NCBI RefSeq assembly: GCF_020740795.1
Contig: NC_067296.1
Location: 2,333,001 to 2,397,000 of the forward strand
Length of the DNA: 64,000 nt
Direction: 5' to 3'
Origin: Apus apus
Taxonomy: Eukaryota > Chordata > Aves > Apodiformes > Apodidae
The notes under the pieces are model-generated. The model was not told the origin of the DNA. It saw only the letters and a program-made list of their open reading frames with translations, and ran no database searches. The position numbers were made by a program, and so were the translations under genes. Position 1 is the stretch's first letter, and the number at the start of each line of letters is the position of its first letter. Shown here piece after piece: positions 1-11,723 of the stretch.

Positions 1-548
1 ACATTTCTGAGATCTCCCCCAGGACTTCACAGGCACCTACCTTCATGTCAAGGAACAAGTGAGAATTATTTCCTTCCCATCTTAAACCAGAGAAGCAACC
101 CCTGCAACTCAGGTCCTGCCCATGCAGGAGTCCTGTTAGATCACCAGGGTGTTGACCTGCACAACAAAAGGCAGTGGAAATAGGCAACAGACCTCAAAAA
201 CTGAGTGGAGAAAGTCACTGAACCACCACGTGCTGCTACAAGCATTTGTGTGACACGACCTTGGTGTGACCTGGAAGTTGCCAAGTACAAGACCATGCTT
301 GGCTCTTGCTCTTCCACCACCACTCCTTGCCAGGATCACAAGAAACACAGGGATGGACACCAACTGCTGCAGCCCTGCCAGCACAGCTCACACAGCCCCA
401 CCAGGTGGTGCTGCCCCCAGAAGTGCTTGCTCCAGGAACATCAAGGATGCTGGATTCATCTTCTTGAACCCAGGACTTGAAGCACAAGTGATCACCCACA
501 AGGCATTGTCTCCCTGGTGCTTGTCCTAGAAGCACACCACAGATAGCT
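1..548. other. Unannotated unique sequence
   Basis: Ordinary mid-GC sequence; overlapping open frames of under 140 codons resemble no family. Nothing supportable. Confidence 0.5.
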
Positions 549-1005
549 GGTTTGGGTTGGAAGAGACCTGAAAGATCATCCAGACCCAACCCCCTGCCTG
601 GGCAGGGACACCTCCCACCAGCCCAGGCTGCTCCAAGCCCCATCCAACCTGCCCTTCAACACTGCCAGGGATGGGGCAGCCACAGCTTCCCTGGGCAACC
701 TGGGCCAGGGTCTCACCACCCTCACAGCAAAGAATTTCCTCCTCATGTCCAACCTCCATCTCTCCTCTTTCAGTTTTCATCCCTTCCCCCTTGTCCTCTC
801 CCTCCCTGCCCTTGTCCCAAGCCCCTCCCCAGCTTTCCTGGAGCCCCTTCAGGCACTGGAAGGTGCTCTAAGGTCTCCCTGGAGCCTTCTCTTCTCCAGG
901 CTGAACACCTCAACTCTCCCAGCCTGGCTCCAGAGCAGAGCTGCTCCAGCCCTTGGATCATCTTCATGGTCTCCTCTGGACTCTCTCCAGGAGCCTCCCT
1001 AACAG
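549..1005 (-). mobile_element. CR1 LINE 3' fragment
   Basis: Starts at the 3' end (GGTTTGGGTTGGAAGAGACC) and runs through the CTGGGCAACCTGGGCCAGG block to the CTGGAGCCTTCTCTTCTCCAGG block. 5'-truncated member of the abundant subfamily in this window. Confidence 0.92.
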
Positions 1006-3640
1006 TGACTGATGGACTCATGGCAAAGATTTTTCAGTTGGAGCAATCCATCCTCATTTCAGAAATAATCCTCCTCTGAGCTCACCCATCTGTCGCAGCC
1101 TGGGAGGCAGAGCTGGGGCTCAGCTGGCACTGCTGGCTTCCTCCTCTCCAACTGGGAAGCAAAGGTCTGGGGAGAGCTAGGGTAGAAACTACAGCTATTA
1201 CAGCCTGGGCACAGAAGAATAAATAATTGAGCACGTTTCAAAACCATTAAAGCAAGGACGCGTGGAAGTGTTAACAGGCAAGTTCAACCTAAGAAAATAC
1301 CATGGTTATCAATACTTCAGGGGCAGGGCTTATTCTTTCAGGGCTTAGATACTTTCCACCTCTCATGCCAAGAAGCACCTTGTGTGGAGATCACCCAGGA
1401 TCAGAGGCACATGGCTGGGTCTGGAACAGCAGCACATGGAGGTGTCCAGGTGCTCCATGCTGAGGCCACCCTTGCAGATGCTGCAGACACAGAAATAGCT
1501 CAGAGTGCAACTTACAGAGCTGACCTCAGACCTCTGTCTAGAGATGGGGCTTTTCCAGAAGCCAGAAAAGCTTTCTGTAACCACTGGGAAACACTGACAC
1601 CTCCTCCAGCTCCCCCAGTTCTGGGAACACGGGTGACAAGGGAGAACCCTGCAGATTGTCCTTTTCTGCAAGGAATTAAAAGCAGGATGATGAGAAATCA
1701 CTTGTCCTCATCCCATCTGTGGCCTGAGGGATCACGTTAAGTGACTGAACGCTCTGGTGCATCCTCTCAGGAAGATGTTCACAGTCCTGAAGGCTCCCCT
1801 TGATGCTGATTTCCCCACAGCTGGGGGTCCCAAACTAGAAAGGGAGCTCTCAAGTGGGAGAGCTCAGGATCCCTTTCATCCTATGGAATTACAGCTCCTG
1901 CAAAACTAAGGAATTATATCACCTTGCAGGATGGTCCAGGCAAGAGTGGTTATCTGCAGGGTACATCTCCTGGAGTGTCTCCTGCAAGGCAATATGTTTC
2001 TTCAACATTTACTGGGTAAAGGGCAGAGATTCTCCTGTCTTGCTCTGAGCCAACTTGAGAAGGGACATGCACACAGTGCCCTTCAACAGAGGAGCCTCTA
2101 ACTCCAGACCTACAAGGTTCCTCTCCTGTCTTTCAGTCTTCTCCACCTTTCTCAAGCCCTGCTCCAACCAAAGCCCTCTCTGTACAGCCCTCCCCTGCTT
2201 TTCTTCTGCTTTTTCTGCTTCAGTCTTCCAGATGCTCAGTTTATCCCTCCTCCTCCATATACACGGAATTCTCACCTTTAATCCCAATCAACTGTTTTTC
2301 CATCCAGCCTCTCACCTGCCCATCACTTGTCCCCAGCCCTCCAGGTGTCTCCTCCTCCAGCTCTGTCCCACATCTCTGGTGCTTTCCCAGCCCATCTCTC
2401 CCCAGCCTTAGCCTCAAACTCCTCCACATCCTTCCCTTACTGGTTCTTTCTTCCCTTCACTTTGCTGTCCCAGATTCTTGCCTTTAAGAACCCACCCCAC
2501 CTTCCCATCTAGGGAGGTAGAAGAGGGCACATGGTGGGACACACGGGGAAGGAACCTGCCCATCTGCCATCGTGCCTCCTGCACTGGGCTCCCAGCAGGG
2601 TTTAGGAAGCAGGCTTAATACACTGACAAGAAGTCTCAGCCCTGAGGATGGCATCAAATCCAACCATGTCAGCATCCAGCTTGTTAGGCATCCTCCAGAT
2701 CACCTCCAAACTCACTGCTGAGAACCCCGAGCCACTGCTGAATCAAAACAACTATGAGGGAGATGGGGAAGTCAATACTGCAAACTAACTGCTTCTGCAA
2801 ATGGATTTTCATTTCCATGGGGGCAGGTGCCAGTGTCCAGAAAGCACCACAACAAGGGTAATTATTTGCTAGCAGAGCTCTGCAGTCACAGGAGGTGCCT
2901 GCCCTTGTTGGCAGCAGCAAAGGGCAGCTGAGCAATCGATCAGGGCAGACTCCTGTCACTCCTGGAGGCATCAGGGGTTTTAACAAGCCCTGCAAAGACC
3001 ATATTGGAATTGTCACAAGTTCACGCTTGGTTTGTAAGGCAATTTGAAGCGTATTTATTGACCTCGTTCCCTCCTCTGCCACCCGCAGGGTACAGAGGGA
3101 AGGAAAGCTGCCCAGCAAGAAGTCTTGCCAGGACCTGCCACAAGAGGCCCCTGACAGGAGCCACTCCAGGAAGGAAGAGTTGAAGGCTGACACCAGCGAA
3201 GATTTTAGTTGGAAAAGCATCAGTGTTGCAAGGAGGAGTACAGGACACTGCAAAGTGCTACTAAAAGCACCTACATCTTTCTCCAGCGGAAGGATGCATC
3301 CTCTCAGGGGTTCCTAAACCCAGCCTGGTCTCATCTGACCATTTCAGGTGGGCACAATCCAACTCCAAGCACAGTGAAGTCCCTCCAGGTTTCTTGCCCA
3401 TGCACTGAAGCACTTGGCTTCCTCCTCTAATGCAAGAAGCAGGGATGCAGTAGGAAAGCTTGGGGATGGGGAAAGGGAAAATAAGAAAGTACAGGGCCAT
3501 GTGCTAACCAGCTAATAAAACCCTGCCCTCCCACATCAGACAGCAGCAGGAAGAACTAGCAGAGTAGCTCCCACAACCTGATCCTGCTCCCACATTGGCC
3601 AGTCACAGCAGCCTCATTTTTCAACACTAAGGGCAGAAAT
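1006..3640. other. Unannotated unique sequence
   Basis: No recognisable exon. A 189-codon minus frame at 2684-3253 begins with a hydrophobic stretch but lacks splice or family support and is read as chance. Pyrimidine-rich plus strand at 2090-2520. Confidence 0.5.
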
Positions 3641-3910
3641 TTATAGAATGACTTGAGTTGGAAGGGACCTTAAAGATCATCCAGATCCAACCCCTGCACG
3701 GGCAGGGACACCTCCCACCAGCCCAGGCTGCTCCAAGCCCCATCCAACCTGCCCTTCAACACTGCCAGGGATGGGGCAGCCACAGCTTCCCTGGGCAGCC
3801 TGGGCCAGGCTCTCACCACCCTCACAGCCCAGAATTTCCTCCTCATGTCTCACCTAAGCCTCCCCTCTTCCAGTTTTAATCCATCCCCCCTTGTCCTCTT
3901 TTCATCCAGT
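3641..3910 (-). mobile_element. CR1 LINE 3' fragment
   Basis: Short copy of the abundant subfamily, from the tail (ATAGAATGACTTGAGTTGG) to the TTGTCCTCTTTTCATCC block. Confidence 0.92.
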
Positions 3911-6869
3911 TCCTACTGCAAATTAATTCCAATAAGCTTTGAAGGTCCTGTAGCCCCCCAGCCACAGGGACTTAAGGTCAGACAAGACTTGGAACCCAGA
4001 CAGCTCCCACCTGAGCAAGGCCCCAGCTGCCCAAGGAGCTCTTCAGGAAGGTCACACTTTTTTTTTAAGAGCACATTGTTATTTTACAGCAGGCAGCAGA
4101 GCAGCTTTTGCAGAAGGGATGGCAATGTCCAGGTGGCCAAGAAACATAGAAGTAAAAAGGGAAATGAAGCTCCTGACAAGGAACCAGGGAGCTTCTGCCT
4201 TTCACCACTTGGTAAGAGCTCCAGGCTCTCAATCTATTGCCTTCATGCCAAAGCTGCTTGGAAAACCCTTTCCCAGCTAGAGGGCATAGAAATAGGTGGG
4301 CTAATGCCTCCTGACTCTGCTGGTGACAAGAGTCAGTCTTTGGGAGAGATGCTCAAGGCAGCCCCAGTGCCAGCACATCTCCTGACCCAGAAGTCAGGCA
4401 TTTGAACAATGAACAGCAGGGAGGGAATAAAGGCAGGCAGAAGGACATGAACATGAGAGTTAAAGAATTAAAGTGTTAAATGGGCAGAGGGAGATGAGGT
4501 GGCATCTTCCAAGAGGGAAACAGGGAGCAAGTGCCCCTGTGATTGCATTTGAAATTCAAATCAGCCCAGAACTGAGCTATCACATGTGACCACAGCACAA
4601 GCAGGGAGGAACAGCAGTAGCAGAGGGTAAGATACAATCACTTGGGCTATAATTGTCAGAATCAAGGAACACTGTCATCCCCAAGGGCTGCTGAGAGCCA
4701 GAAGTGACACCTCAGAGCAGGTCTCCCCTGCCAAGGTGTTTGCCTAGGGCTATCACATCATCAGTACATTTACTATTTCCATTCAAAATGACTCAAAATT
4801 TAGTGTGGATAGTCAAACAGGCCTAGAGAATAATGATCTGGAAACTCCCCAGTGCTCAGACGAGTTTCCATCTTAAACAAAGCCAGACCATTTGTCTGCC
4901 CAGTTTCTTTCTACCTTTAACCTCCTGCTGCCTCTGCAGCAAGGATGAGATCAGAAAAGCAAACAAGAAGACAAACTATTCCCAGCCATAGCTGGTCTTG
5001 GCAAGAGTTTTGCTCTTCTTGCTTGGCCTAACACACCTCCATGGTTCCCTGAATCTTTGGAGGTTAAGCAAGAAGCAAACTACACACAGAGGGTTCTGCT
5101 CAGCCTCCTCTTCTCAAGTGCAGATCTAGGAGCTACTACCAGGTGATCATTTTAGCCTCTTGTAGACCATGAGACCTGCAGCAGAAGGCCCACAAAAAGC
5201 TCTACAGGTGCTGGGCTGTCCTGCATCAGCTCCAGCACAAGGAACCAGGGGGACCCCAGCCACAAGCAGCATTTTAGCTCCCAGCTGAAGCTAGAGGGGC
5301 CCATGGGTGCTGTGCCAGGCAAGGGCAGCCAGAGGCATTGGCTGGAAATGGATTTAATCAACACCAAGGGTTTGTCCCAATGATCCCAGGCAGAAGCAGC
5401 AGGATTTGCTAGGATAAGCACTCTATTAATACAGATCAGATGTACTTGATATTGATTTGTCAGTCCAGCACAGGAATGTCCAGCTATTTCTTAAAAAGCA
5501 GCTTTCATCAGGCAAGTTTAAGCCAGGTTTCAGGCATCCTCAGGCAGGAAGGTGCAGCTTCACTGTTGAGAAAGCAACATAAACTGTGTGAAATGTGCCT
5601 TATTTCCTACAGAGCAGCAGGACTAGCCCCAGTTAGGCTGCCCTTCCCAGCCCTAAAACTCCAGCTGCAATTACATTAGGCAGCCTGGATCTGCCTCTCC
5701 TTAAGCTTTTTGCCAGAGAGAAACTGCTGGGCAGTAAATCAGAGCACACAGTGGAGAGGTGAGCCCTGCAATTTATCTCTCACATCTCAACACTAGCTTG
5801 GCCTGGCAACTTAAATTGGCTGATAATTTTCTCTTTAACACAAGTGAGCTGCTCCATGAGGAGCACAGCCTGGACAGCAGTCTGGTAGTGCCCCTGACAT
5901 ACTGAGCTCAGGGGAGTTGGATCCAAAGCTTTATCACATCAGAGGGTTGTGCTGCATCAGGGGAGTGACTTGATACCAAAAACCTAAGGCCCACAGGGTC
6001 CTGCCACAGTGCAGCACTAATTCACTACCCCATGTGGTATCATGAGTGTTGATGGAGCAGCACTCACTGCTGTTTGAGGGGTGCAGGAAGTTCCACATCC
6101 TCACTTGCTCTCCCCACCCAGGAAAACCCTCTCTCTGGTCTCCATTTCTGACCTCCAGGAAGCAACAATTTTAACTATCAAAAGAAATGCAATCTAGGAG
6201 CAGCAGTACTCACATCCAGGGCAGGGTCAGCTTCTTTCCTTGAAGGCAGGAGGAGAAGCCAGGAGCAGAGCTTTTCATCTAGAAGTGCAGCAGACTTGGT
6301 GTGTCAGCCTCAGCTACACCCCTGGCCAGGCTGAAAGCACTGGGCTTGGTCCAGCCCTTTGGAAGAGGGTCAGACACAGCAGCTCTTCGCTCACCTGAAA
6401 CATCTCCTGGTCAGGAGAGGTCATAAATATCTGTCACCTACACCTTAACATGCTCACATATCCCCAGACCCACTCCTGCAGCCCACTGCCCCACCACAGC
6501 CTGAAGCTTTCTCCAGGTAGGAACAGACAACTACAGAATGAGAATTAGACCTAGGAGGACTAGGTCCCTAATGACAAGGGATGCCAGGACCCTGGCAGCT
6601 TCCTACAGCTTCTCCAAGCATTGGGAAGCACCAGGAGTGCATTCCAGGCTTGGGGGTGAGAAGGAATCACAAGTTGTTACTTCCCAGGACAATCCCAGTG
6701 CTCATCAGCTGCAGCCCTCACTGCCCCACTGACTGCTCCCCAGTTCCTGTATCCCTGGCTGCACCGGTCTGCATCAGGGCCTGGAAAAGAGACAGAAGAG
6801 TCCAGTTCCCTCATGGTGAGCAGTGCTTCCTCCTGCAGTCTCCCACCAAGAGAGGCCAGAGACAATAAG
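3911..6869. other. Downstream flank of the perilipin gene, no gene seen
   Basis: Repeat-poor unique sequence with no long frame, RNA gene or promoter that I can support. Confidence 0.5.
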
Positions 6870-7656
6870 TGGGTTTGCATGCAGTAGTTTTATTTTAAGC
6901 CGTTCTGACCTATTACAAGCAGCTCCTAGGAAGCAGCATCTGGATACATTGAATAAGGACCTTCCAGAAGCAGCCTGCTAGGGAGGTGGGAGCATTGCAG
7001 AGCTCCAGCTCTGCTCTCTTGCTGGCCCAGAGCTCAGCCACCATTCCTGAAGGCAGCTACAAGCACCCAAGAGCAGCCCTGCTACTTCCACCACCTTCCT
7101 TAGGAGCTCCTAAGGATTTGTTTACCAGTACCCAATCATCCAAGATGTGACAGCTCCACCCTCACATAGAGAACCAAGTTACATTCAGCCAAGACCAAGC
7201 CCTCAGTCACCCCAGGCAGGCCCATGCTCATGGCCTTATCCTTCACATGAGGGTGGCAGAAGCTTTGTTATCTTTAGCTCCTCCTGTCTCTGCTTCCTTC
7301 TCCTGCAAGGGTTCCTCCTCCTGTGAGGTTTCCACCTCCTTCTCCCTTGGGGAGAAAGGTCCCACCAGCCAGGACAGAGGGACATTGTTCTTCAGATAAT
7401 CCAGCAGCTCCTCCATATACTCCTGGATCACACCCAGCTTCCTCTGGCCCTGGGTCAAGACACTGCTGGACAAGTCCTGGAAGGAGTTTGCTGCTGAGAA
7501 AGAAGCATGAAGCTCCTCTATAGTACTAAGAGATTGTTCCACCTTATCCTGAAAACTTGAGGGAAGGCCTTGGATTGCAGACACTATTTTGCAGCAGGTG
7601 ACTTGCAGCTGCTGTGTGATGCTGTGTGCCATGAGCAGGGCCAGAGACTCCATCTC
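6870..7656 (-). CDS. PLIN3-like: Perilipin terminal exon 8: end of helical bundle, acidic tail, 3' UTR
   Basis: Acceptor TCCCAG|GAG at 7658-7657. Coding runs to TGA at 7243-7245 (residues 311-447), followed by about 370 bases of 3' UTR to a cleavage site near 6870. The exon includes SFQDLSSSVL and SWLVGPF, the usual C-terminal landmark of PLIN2/3. After it come 36 residues rich in Glu and Lys, ending ASATLM, longer than the short tail recalled for human PLIN3. Confidence 0.9.
6888..6893 (-). terminator. Poly(A) signal AATAAA of the perilipin gene
   Basis: AATAAA on the minus strand, 350 bases past the stop codon. A TG-rich stretch (TTATTGTCTCTGG) follows within 40 bases, as expected downstream of a cleavage site. 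Confidence 0.75.
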
Positions 7657-10600
7657 CTGGGAGGAGGCAAGAAGGACAAGACCAGAGAAGGGAGTTACTT
7701 CCAAAAAAAGGTTGAAAACCCCACCAAAACCAAGGGTGTGCCTAGATCCCTTTGCTTCCCTCCCTTGGAGGTACCTCTGGCTCTGCAGAACTTTCATCTC
7801 CACTCTCTTTGGAAGACTTCCTGCTCCAGTCCAGCCACATCTGGTGTAGTTTCTCCTGCCCTTCCTGAAGCTTTTGATTAAATCCTTGCTTAAACACTTC
7901 CATCTGTGGCAGGGGAAGATCAGAGTGTCAAGACAGATCTGCTGGTGAGCAACACAGCTCTTTATCATAGCAATGAAAAAGAGACCAAACCAACAATTTG
8001 GTCCCCCTCCTGCCAGGAGATCAGGCTCTACCTACCAGTTCAATGATGCACTGAAGCTGTGCAAGGGCTTCCTGCATGCCCTGCCAGACCTGTTTGATTT
8101 TGTTTGTTGAGTGCAGGTAGGCAAGCAGGCAAAGCTCATCAGCAAGAGACCCCAGCCTCACAAAGTACTGCCTCTTCTCCAGCTGCTGCTCCACAGACAT
8201 GATGCCTGCACCCTCCTCAGATGCTGCCAGTTTGGCTGAGGAGAGAGCCAGCATCTGTAAGTGGCTGACCAGAGCAGGAGCCAGGGACATGGCACATCCC
8301 ATAGCCCCATTCCAGAGTAGTGGGGTGGGGAATGGGGCTGACCATCCCCACTGTGATGGTTCCCATTGCCATCCTAGGCACATACCCCATTTCCTTACCT
8401 AGTTCCTCATTCCCAATGGGAAGAGTGTCATCTTCTGTCCTCCCCAGCACATCTTCTGCTTCACTCACATCCTTCTGGCTCACTCTGGGGTCCATGCCCA
8501 CACTGCTGGTCACTGCAGACCTGGCAGCCCCCAGGCTGCTCTGCAGAGTCTCCTTTGCCACATCCATCACCCCCGTCACTCTGCTGCTCACAGCATCCTT
8601 GGCATCTGCCACTCTGGATGACACCAGCTCTTTCGTGTCAGCCATGATCTGTGGAACAGACTTTGGGTCACACAGGACACTACAACTCTGAATTGCACCA
8701 AGAGGACAATTAGCACAGTCTCTGCTAAGCATTTACACCTTCAGGAGCTTGCACTGTGCACCTGGGAGTGGTTTCTTCCCCATCTGAAAAACCTACTTCA
8801 CTCCTAAGGTTGGAAGTTCTGCAAGGACCAGGTCCCTCTGCCAGCAAGGGACTTTGCTTCTTACCTGGTCCATGGGCTTCTGAAGGAGTGGGAGCTTTTC
8901 TCCTAGTTTATCCAGACCCTTGGAGGCATACTCACTGGCAGCAGCAACTGCAGGGGGGGGGAAATAGTGTCAAAGCTAGTTTGTCCTTCAATTCCATCTC
9001 CCAAGCCCTACCTTCATCCTGCTCTGCAGGAATCCTAGGTGAAAGTCTCCATACAAGTCACCAAGCTAGGTGTGGTGTTGCAGTCTGAATTTGTAGAGCA
9101 GCTTGGCTTAGTCTCCTCATAGATCTGTTCTCTTTGACAGCAACCAATTTCTGCTTGTACATTCACAGCCACCTAGATGGGACTCCCTCCTACAGCTTCT
9201 TTAGCTCTTGACTAATAGGTGCCTGGCCCTCATTTCTGCCCAAGCCTCCAGGGTCACACAGGAGCTGAGCACAGAGGATGGCCACTCTGGGCTCAGAGTG
9301 AACCCAGGCCTGCCTCAGGAACTGTTTCACCAGCCACCTGCCTTCAGGAACAGCCCCTCTGCCTCCAGGTGTTCAGAGCTACTTCTCAGGTGTTCCTTAA
9401 GGGCCACAGCAAACAAGACCTTTAGATGATGTAGTGCAAGGTGTCCCTGTTCATAGCAGGGAAGCTGGAACCTGATGGTCTTTAAGGTCCTTTCCAGCCT
9501 CAACCATGCCACAATTCTATGTAACTACCCTCCCAGAAGAATCTCCTGCCTGTCATCACCATGAGCTTGGAAGAATCTAGCACCTAATACTTGAGACCTG
9601 CAAGAGCAGCTTTAGAGTAGCCAGAGTTGACTCCTGGTCCTCTGAGGAGGAACACTCCATCAGACTAGTTGGACCAGAACTCAGCTTTTTAGCCATACTC
9701 TGTAAGCCAGGACTAGTCCTTTCAGTACAGTGGTGGAGAGGCACGTTGCCACATCCTAGAGCTCCTTCCAGCTCTGAAGGGAGGCAGAGAGGGCCTGACA
9801 AGCAGGTGCAAACAGGGCATTACCATGAGGCTCCAGGGAGGTCAGAACTGGCTGCACACAGCTGGCTGTGGCTTCGGTCACACTCCTCACTCCTTTCTCT
9901 GCTGCATCACACACAGCCCTGATGTAGGGGTGGCTCTCCTTGGTGGAGGCATAAGCTGTAGAAACCATGTCACAGGCAGAGCTGGCCAAGGTCAGGTTAG
10001 CCACCTGGTTTACTACATCCTAGAAGAGAAAAATAAAACCACCATGAAGTCTGCAAGCACGAGACTGATCTTTCTGTGCAGTGTTGCCCAAGAGCTTCCT
10101 CCCATGGTTGCCTCTTTGGGTCACCTAGTCTGGTTGAGAAAGCAAGACTTGCCCTTCTTAAACAATGTCTTGAAAATCTGCAGCTCCATTGAGAAACCAG
10201 CTGTGGAGCACTGGCAGTCATGGTTGTGTGTCCATTGTAGCAAGGTCTTCCTCAAGGCAATGCTACACAGGGGAGAGTGAATTTGTGAACAATCTCACTA
10301 GGCCCATACCCAGCCCTCCTTCATTGGACAGAGCTATTTAACAAGCCAGCCCTCCAGGAAAAGCTTCACCAGAACAGGCTCAGGTTGGTTTGCAGTGGAC
10401 AGACTTTACACCAGCGTGCTGCTGGTCACAGGAGCAAGGCAGCACTGCTGAACACAGGAGCTTTGCCACTGAAGTTTTCATAGAATGGTTTGGGTTGGAA
10501 GGGACCTTAAACATCATCTATTTCCAACCCCCTGCATGGGCAGGGACACTTCCCACCAGCCCAGGTTGCTCCAAGCCCCATCCAACCTGCCCTTCAACAC

Positions 10601-10990
10601 TGCCAGGGACAGGGCTTCTACAACTCCTCTGGGTAACCTGGTCCAACCAGCTTTGCCTGCAGCAAGCCAGGATCTCAGCTTCAGAGTTTGAGAAGCACAT
10701 CTCCCAGCCAAGAGCCAGGAGCTCCTGCTTAGCCTAGGAGGTTACCTACAGGGTCTTCAGCCCAACCCTCCTGGCTGTGCTGCCACCCCCATTTTCCAGA
10801 GAAGCTGCAGGGGAACCATTCCTCCTTTTGTGAGGACTCAGCTCCCCCCAAGCCAAGTCACCTCCTCATAGCTGCACCCTGGACCTGTCACTCATGACAC
10901 CCCCCATGGAACACCTACCTGCTGCTCCTCTTCCTTCACCTCCAGGGAGTTCTTGGCAGCTTCCTCTTTGTCAGGTGTGGCAGAGGCCAT
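7243..10990 (-). CDS. PLIN3-like: Perilipin family protein, perilipin-3 (TIP47)-like, 7 coding exons, 447 aa
   Basis: Perilipins coat cytosolic lipid droplets; PLIN3-type members are exchangeable and bind nascent droplets through amphipathic 11-mer helices. Seven exons joined by GT-AG introns (10988-10990 ATG to 10919; 10019-9824; 8947-8865; 8648-8399; 8235-8036; 7903-7775; 7656-7243) give one uninterrupted 447-residue frame ending in TGA at 7243-7245. The PAT region (about 25-117) contains CDMVSTAYASTKESHP (40-55), VCDAAEKGVRS (60-70) and ASEYASKGLDKL (93-104). 11-mer repeats begin at ADTKELVSSRV (120-130). The C-terminal bundle has YFVRLGSL (224-231), LHQMWLDW (286-293), SFQDLSSSVL (368-377) and WLVGPF (406-411). 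Human PLIN3 is 434 aa by recall. Oddities are a shortened repeat region, a Ser/Glu-rich linker (297-310) and a 36-residue acidic tail. Family membership is very secure; whether it is the PLIN3 orthologue or a separate paralogue (for example one related to fish Plin6) cannot be decided here. Confidence 0.94.
7775..7903 (-). CDS. PLIN3-like: Perilipin coding exon 7: bundle helix plus Ser/Glu-rich linker
   Basis: 129 bases between GCCACAG|ATGG and GAG|GTACCT, residues 268-310. The helix MEVFKQGFNQKLQEGQEKLH and the LHQMWLDW motif correspond closely to PLIN3. The exon ends in a polar linker (SSKESGDESSAEPE) with several casein-kinase-2-like S-x-x-E/D sites. Confidence 0.92.
8036..8235 (-). CDS. 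PLIN3-like: Perilipin coding exon 6: start of C-terminal helical bundle
   Basis: 200 bases between CTCAG|CCAAA and CTG|GTAGGT, residues 201-267. It contains YFVRLGSLADELCLLAYLHS, matching the PLIN3 helix that opens the alpha/beta plus four-helix-bundle domain. Confidence 0.92.
8399..8648 (-). CDS. PLIN3-like: Perilipin coding exon 5: 11-mer amphipathic repeats
   Basis: 250 bases between CCACAG|ATC and CTAG|GTAAGG, residues 118-200. It begins with ADTKELVSSRV and related 11-residue units (DAKDAVSSRVTG, VMDVAKETLQSSL) predicted to form the droplet-binding amphipathic helix. The second half (about 170-200) diverges from the family and is acidic. The exon is about one 11-mer shorter than I recall for human PLIN3. 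Confidence 0.92.
8865..8947 (-). CDS. PLIN3-like: Perilipin coding exon 4: end of PAT region
   Basis: 83 bases between CCCCTGCAG|TTG and CAG|GTAAGA, residues 90-117. It encodes ASEYASKGLDKLGEKLPLLQ and ends in phase 0. The acceptor tract is an unusual run of C. The matching PLIN3 block is ASEYAHRGLDKLEENLPIL. Confidence 0.92.
9425..9522 (+). mobile_element. CR1 LINE 3' end in perilipin intron 3
   Basis: Last 100 bases of a diverged CR1 (GATGGTCTTTAAGGTCC then CAATTCTATG), inserted antisense to the gene. Confidence 0.8.
9824..10019 (-). CDS. PLIN3-like: Perilipin coding exon 3: PAT-domain core
   Basis: 196 bases, from acceptor TCTAG|GAT to donor CATG|GTAATG, coding residues 25-89 and the first base of codon 90. 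It holds the most diagnostic stretch of the family, CDMVSTAYASTKESHP followed by VCDAAEKGVRS, which matches PLIN3-type PAT domains nearly residue for residue. Confidence 0.93.
10478..10650 (-). mobile_element. CR1 LINE 3' fragment in perilipin intron 2
   Basis: CATAGAATGGTTTGGGTTGG at the left end, then the CATGGGCAGGGACAC and TTCAACACTGCCAGGGA blocks. Same orientation as the host gene; its poly(A)-less tail should not terminate the transcript. Confidence 0.92.
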
Positions 10991-10995
10991 CTCAG
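10919..10995 (-). CDS. PLIN3-like: Perilipin coding exon 2: start codon and acidic N-terminus
   Basis: Acceptor CAG|CTGAG, five untranslated bases, then ATG at 10988-10990 in the context CTGAGATGG (purine at -3, G at +4). It encodes residues 1-24 (MASATPDKEEAAK..., rich in E and K) and ends in phase 0 at CAG|GTAGGT. This part is poorly conserved between perilipins; the following exon carries the family signature. Confidence 0.88.
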
Positions 10996-11723
10996 CTGAA
11001 GTGCAAGTAGTTCCATGGTTTAGGAAAACAAGAAAAAAAAAGCAAAGCAGCTGATGAGCCTTCCCTCCAACCTCACCAAAAGGAGAAGTTCTTTAGTACC
11101 TGTTAAGGGAAGGCCCCACAGATGGGCTTCCTCCCCTTACAGAAGGAAGGGAGGGAGGGAGCTGTCCTACTTGCAAAGCTACCTAGTGTTTCAGTTCCAC
11201 ATAGTTCAGAGTATCAGAAGAATGATGAAAAAGTCTTTCTTCACCCAGGAAAGCTCTTGTCAGAGCAACCCTAGTGCTTATTATCAATGTGTCTAGAAGA
11301 GGTACCTGGTACCTCCTTTTTCCCTACCAAGGGTTAGGAGAAGTCTTACATTAGAAGAGCTGCTCTGTAATTTAATCAAGAGCCACTTCCAAAGTTCACA
11401 GTTTCAAAGCCATGAGATTGCACTTGGGGAGAGCCCTTGCAGAACCCAGGCTGCTTATTATTAATAACAGAAGAACTAGGGGAAAGAACCAGCTCAAAAA
11501 ATTGCTCTCATTCCTGCCAGCACACCCCAACCTGGACTGACCTCTCACTCAAAATCAGCACAGGCTGGATCTCACCCTTCAGGCAGGACAACAAGCAACC
11601 TTATGTTAATTAAGACCAACTCAATTCTGTGATTAAGCCAAATAAGAAACATCTAAACATCAACCAGGAGTTGACAGGACAATTATAACCTTAACCCCTA
11701 CAAATTCCCCCTCAAAACAATAC

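Noticed and set aside
2684..3253. 189-codon minus-strand frame with hydrophobic start resembling a signal peptide
   Set aside because: No family resemblance, no splice structure, amino-acid composition typical of translated non-coding DNA, overlapping frame on the same strand.
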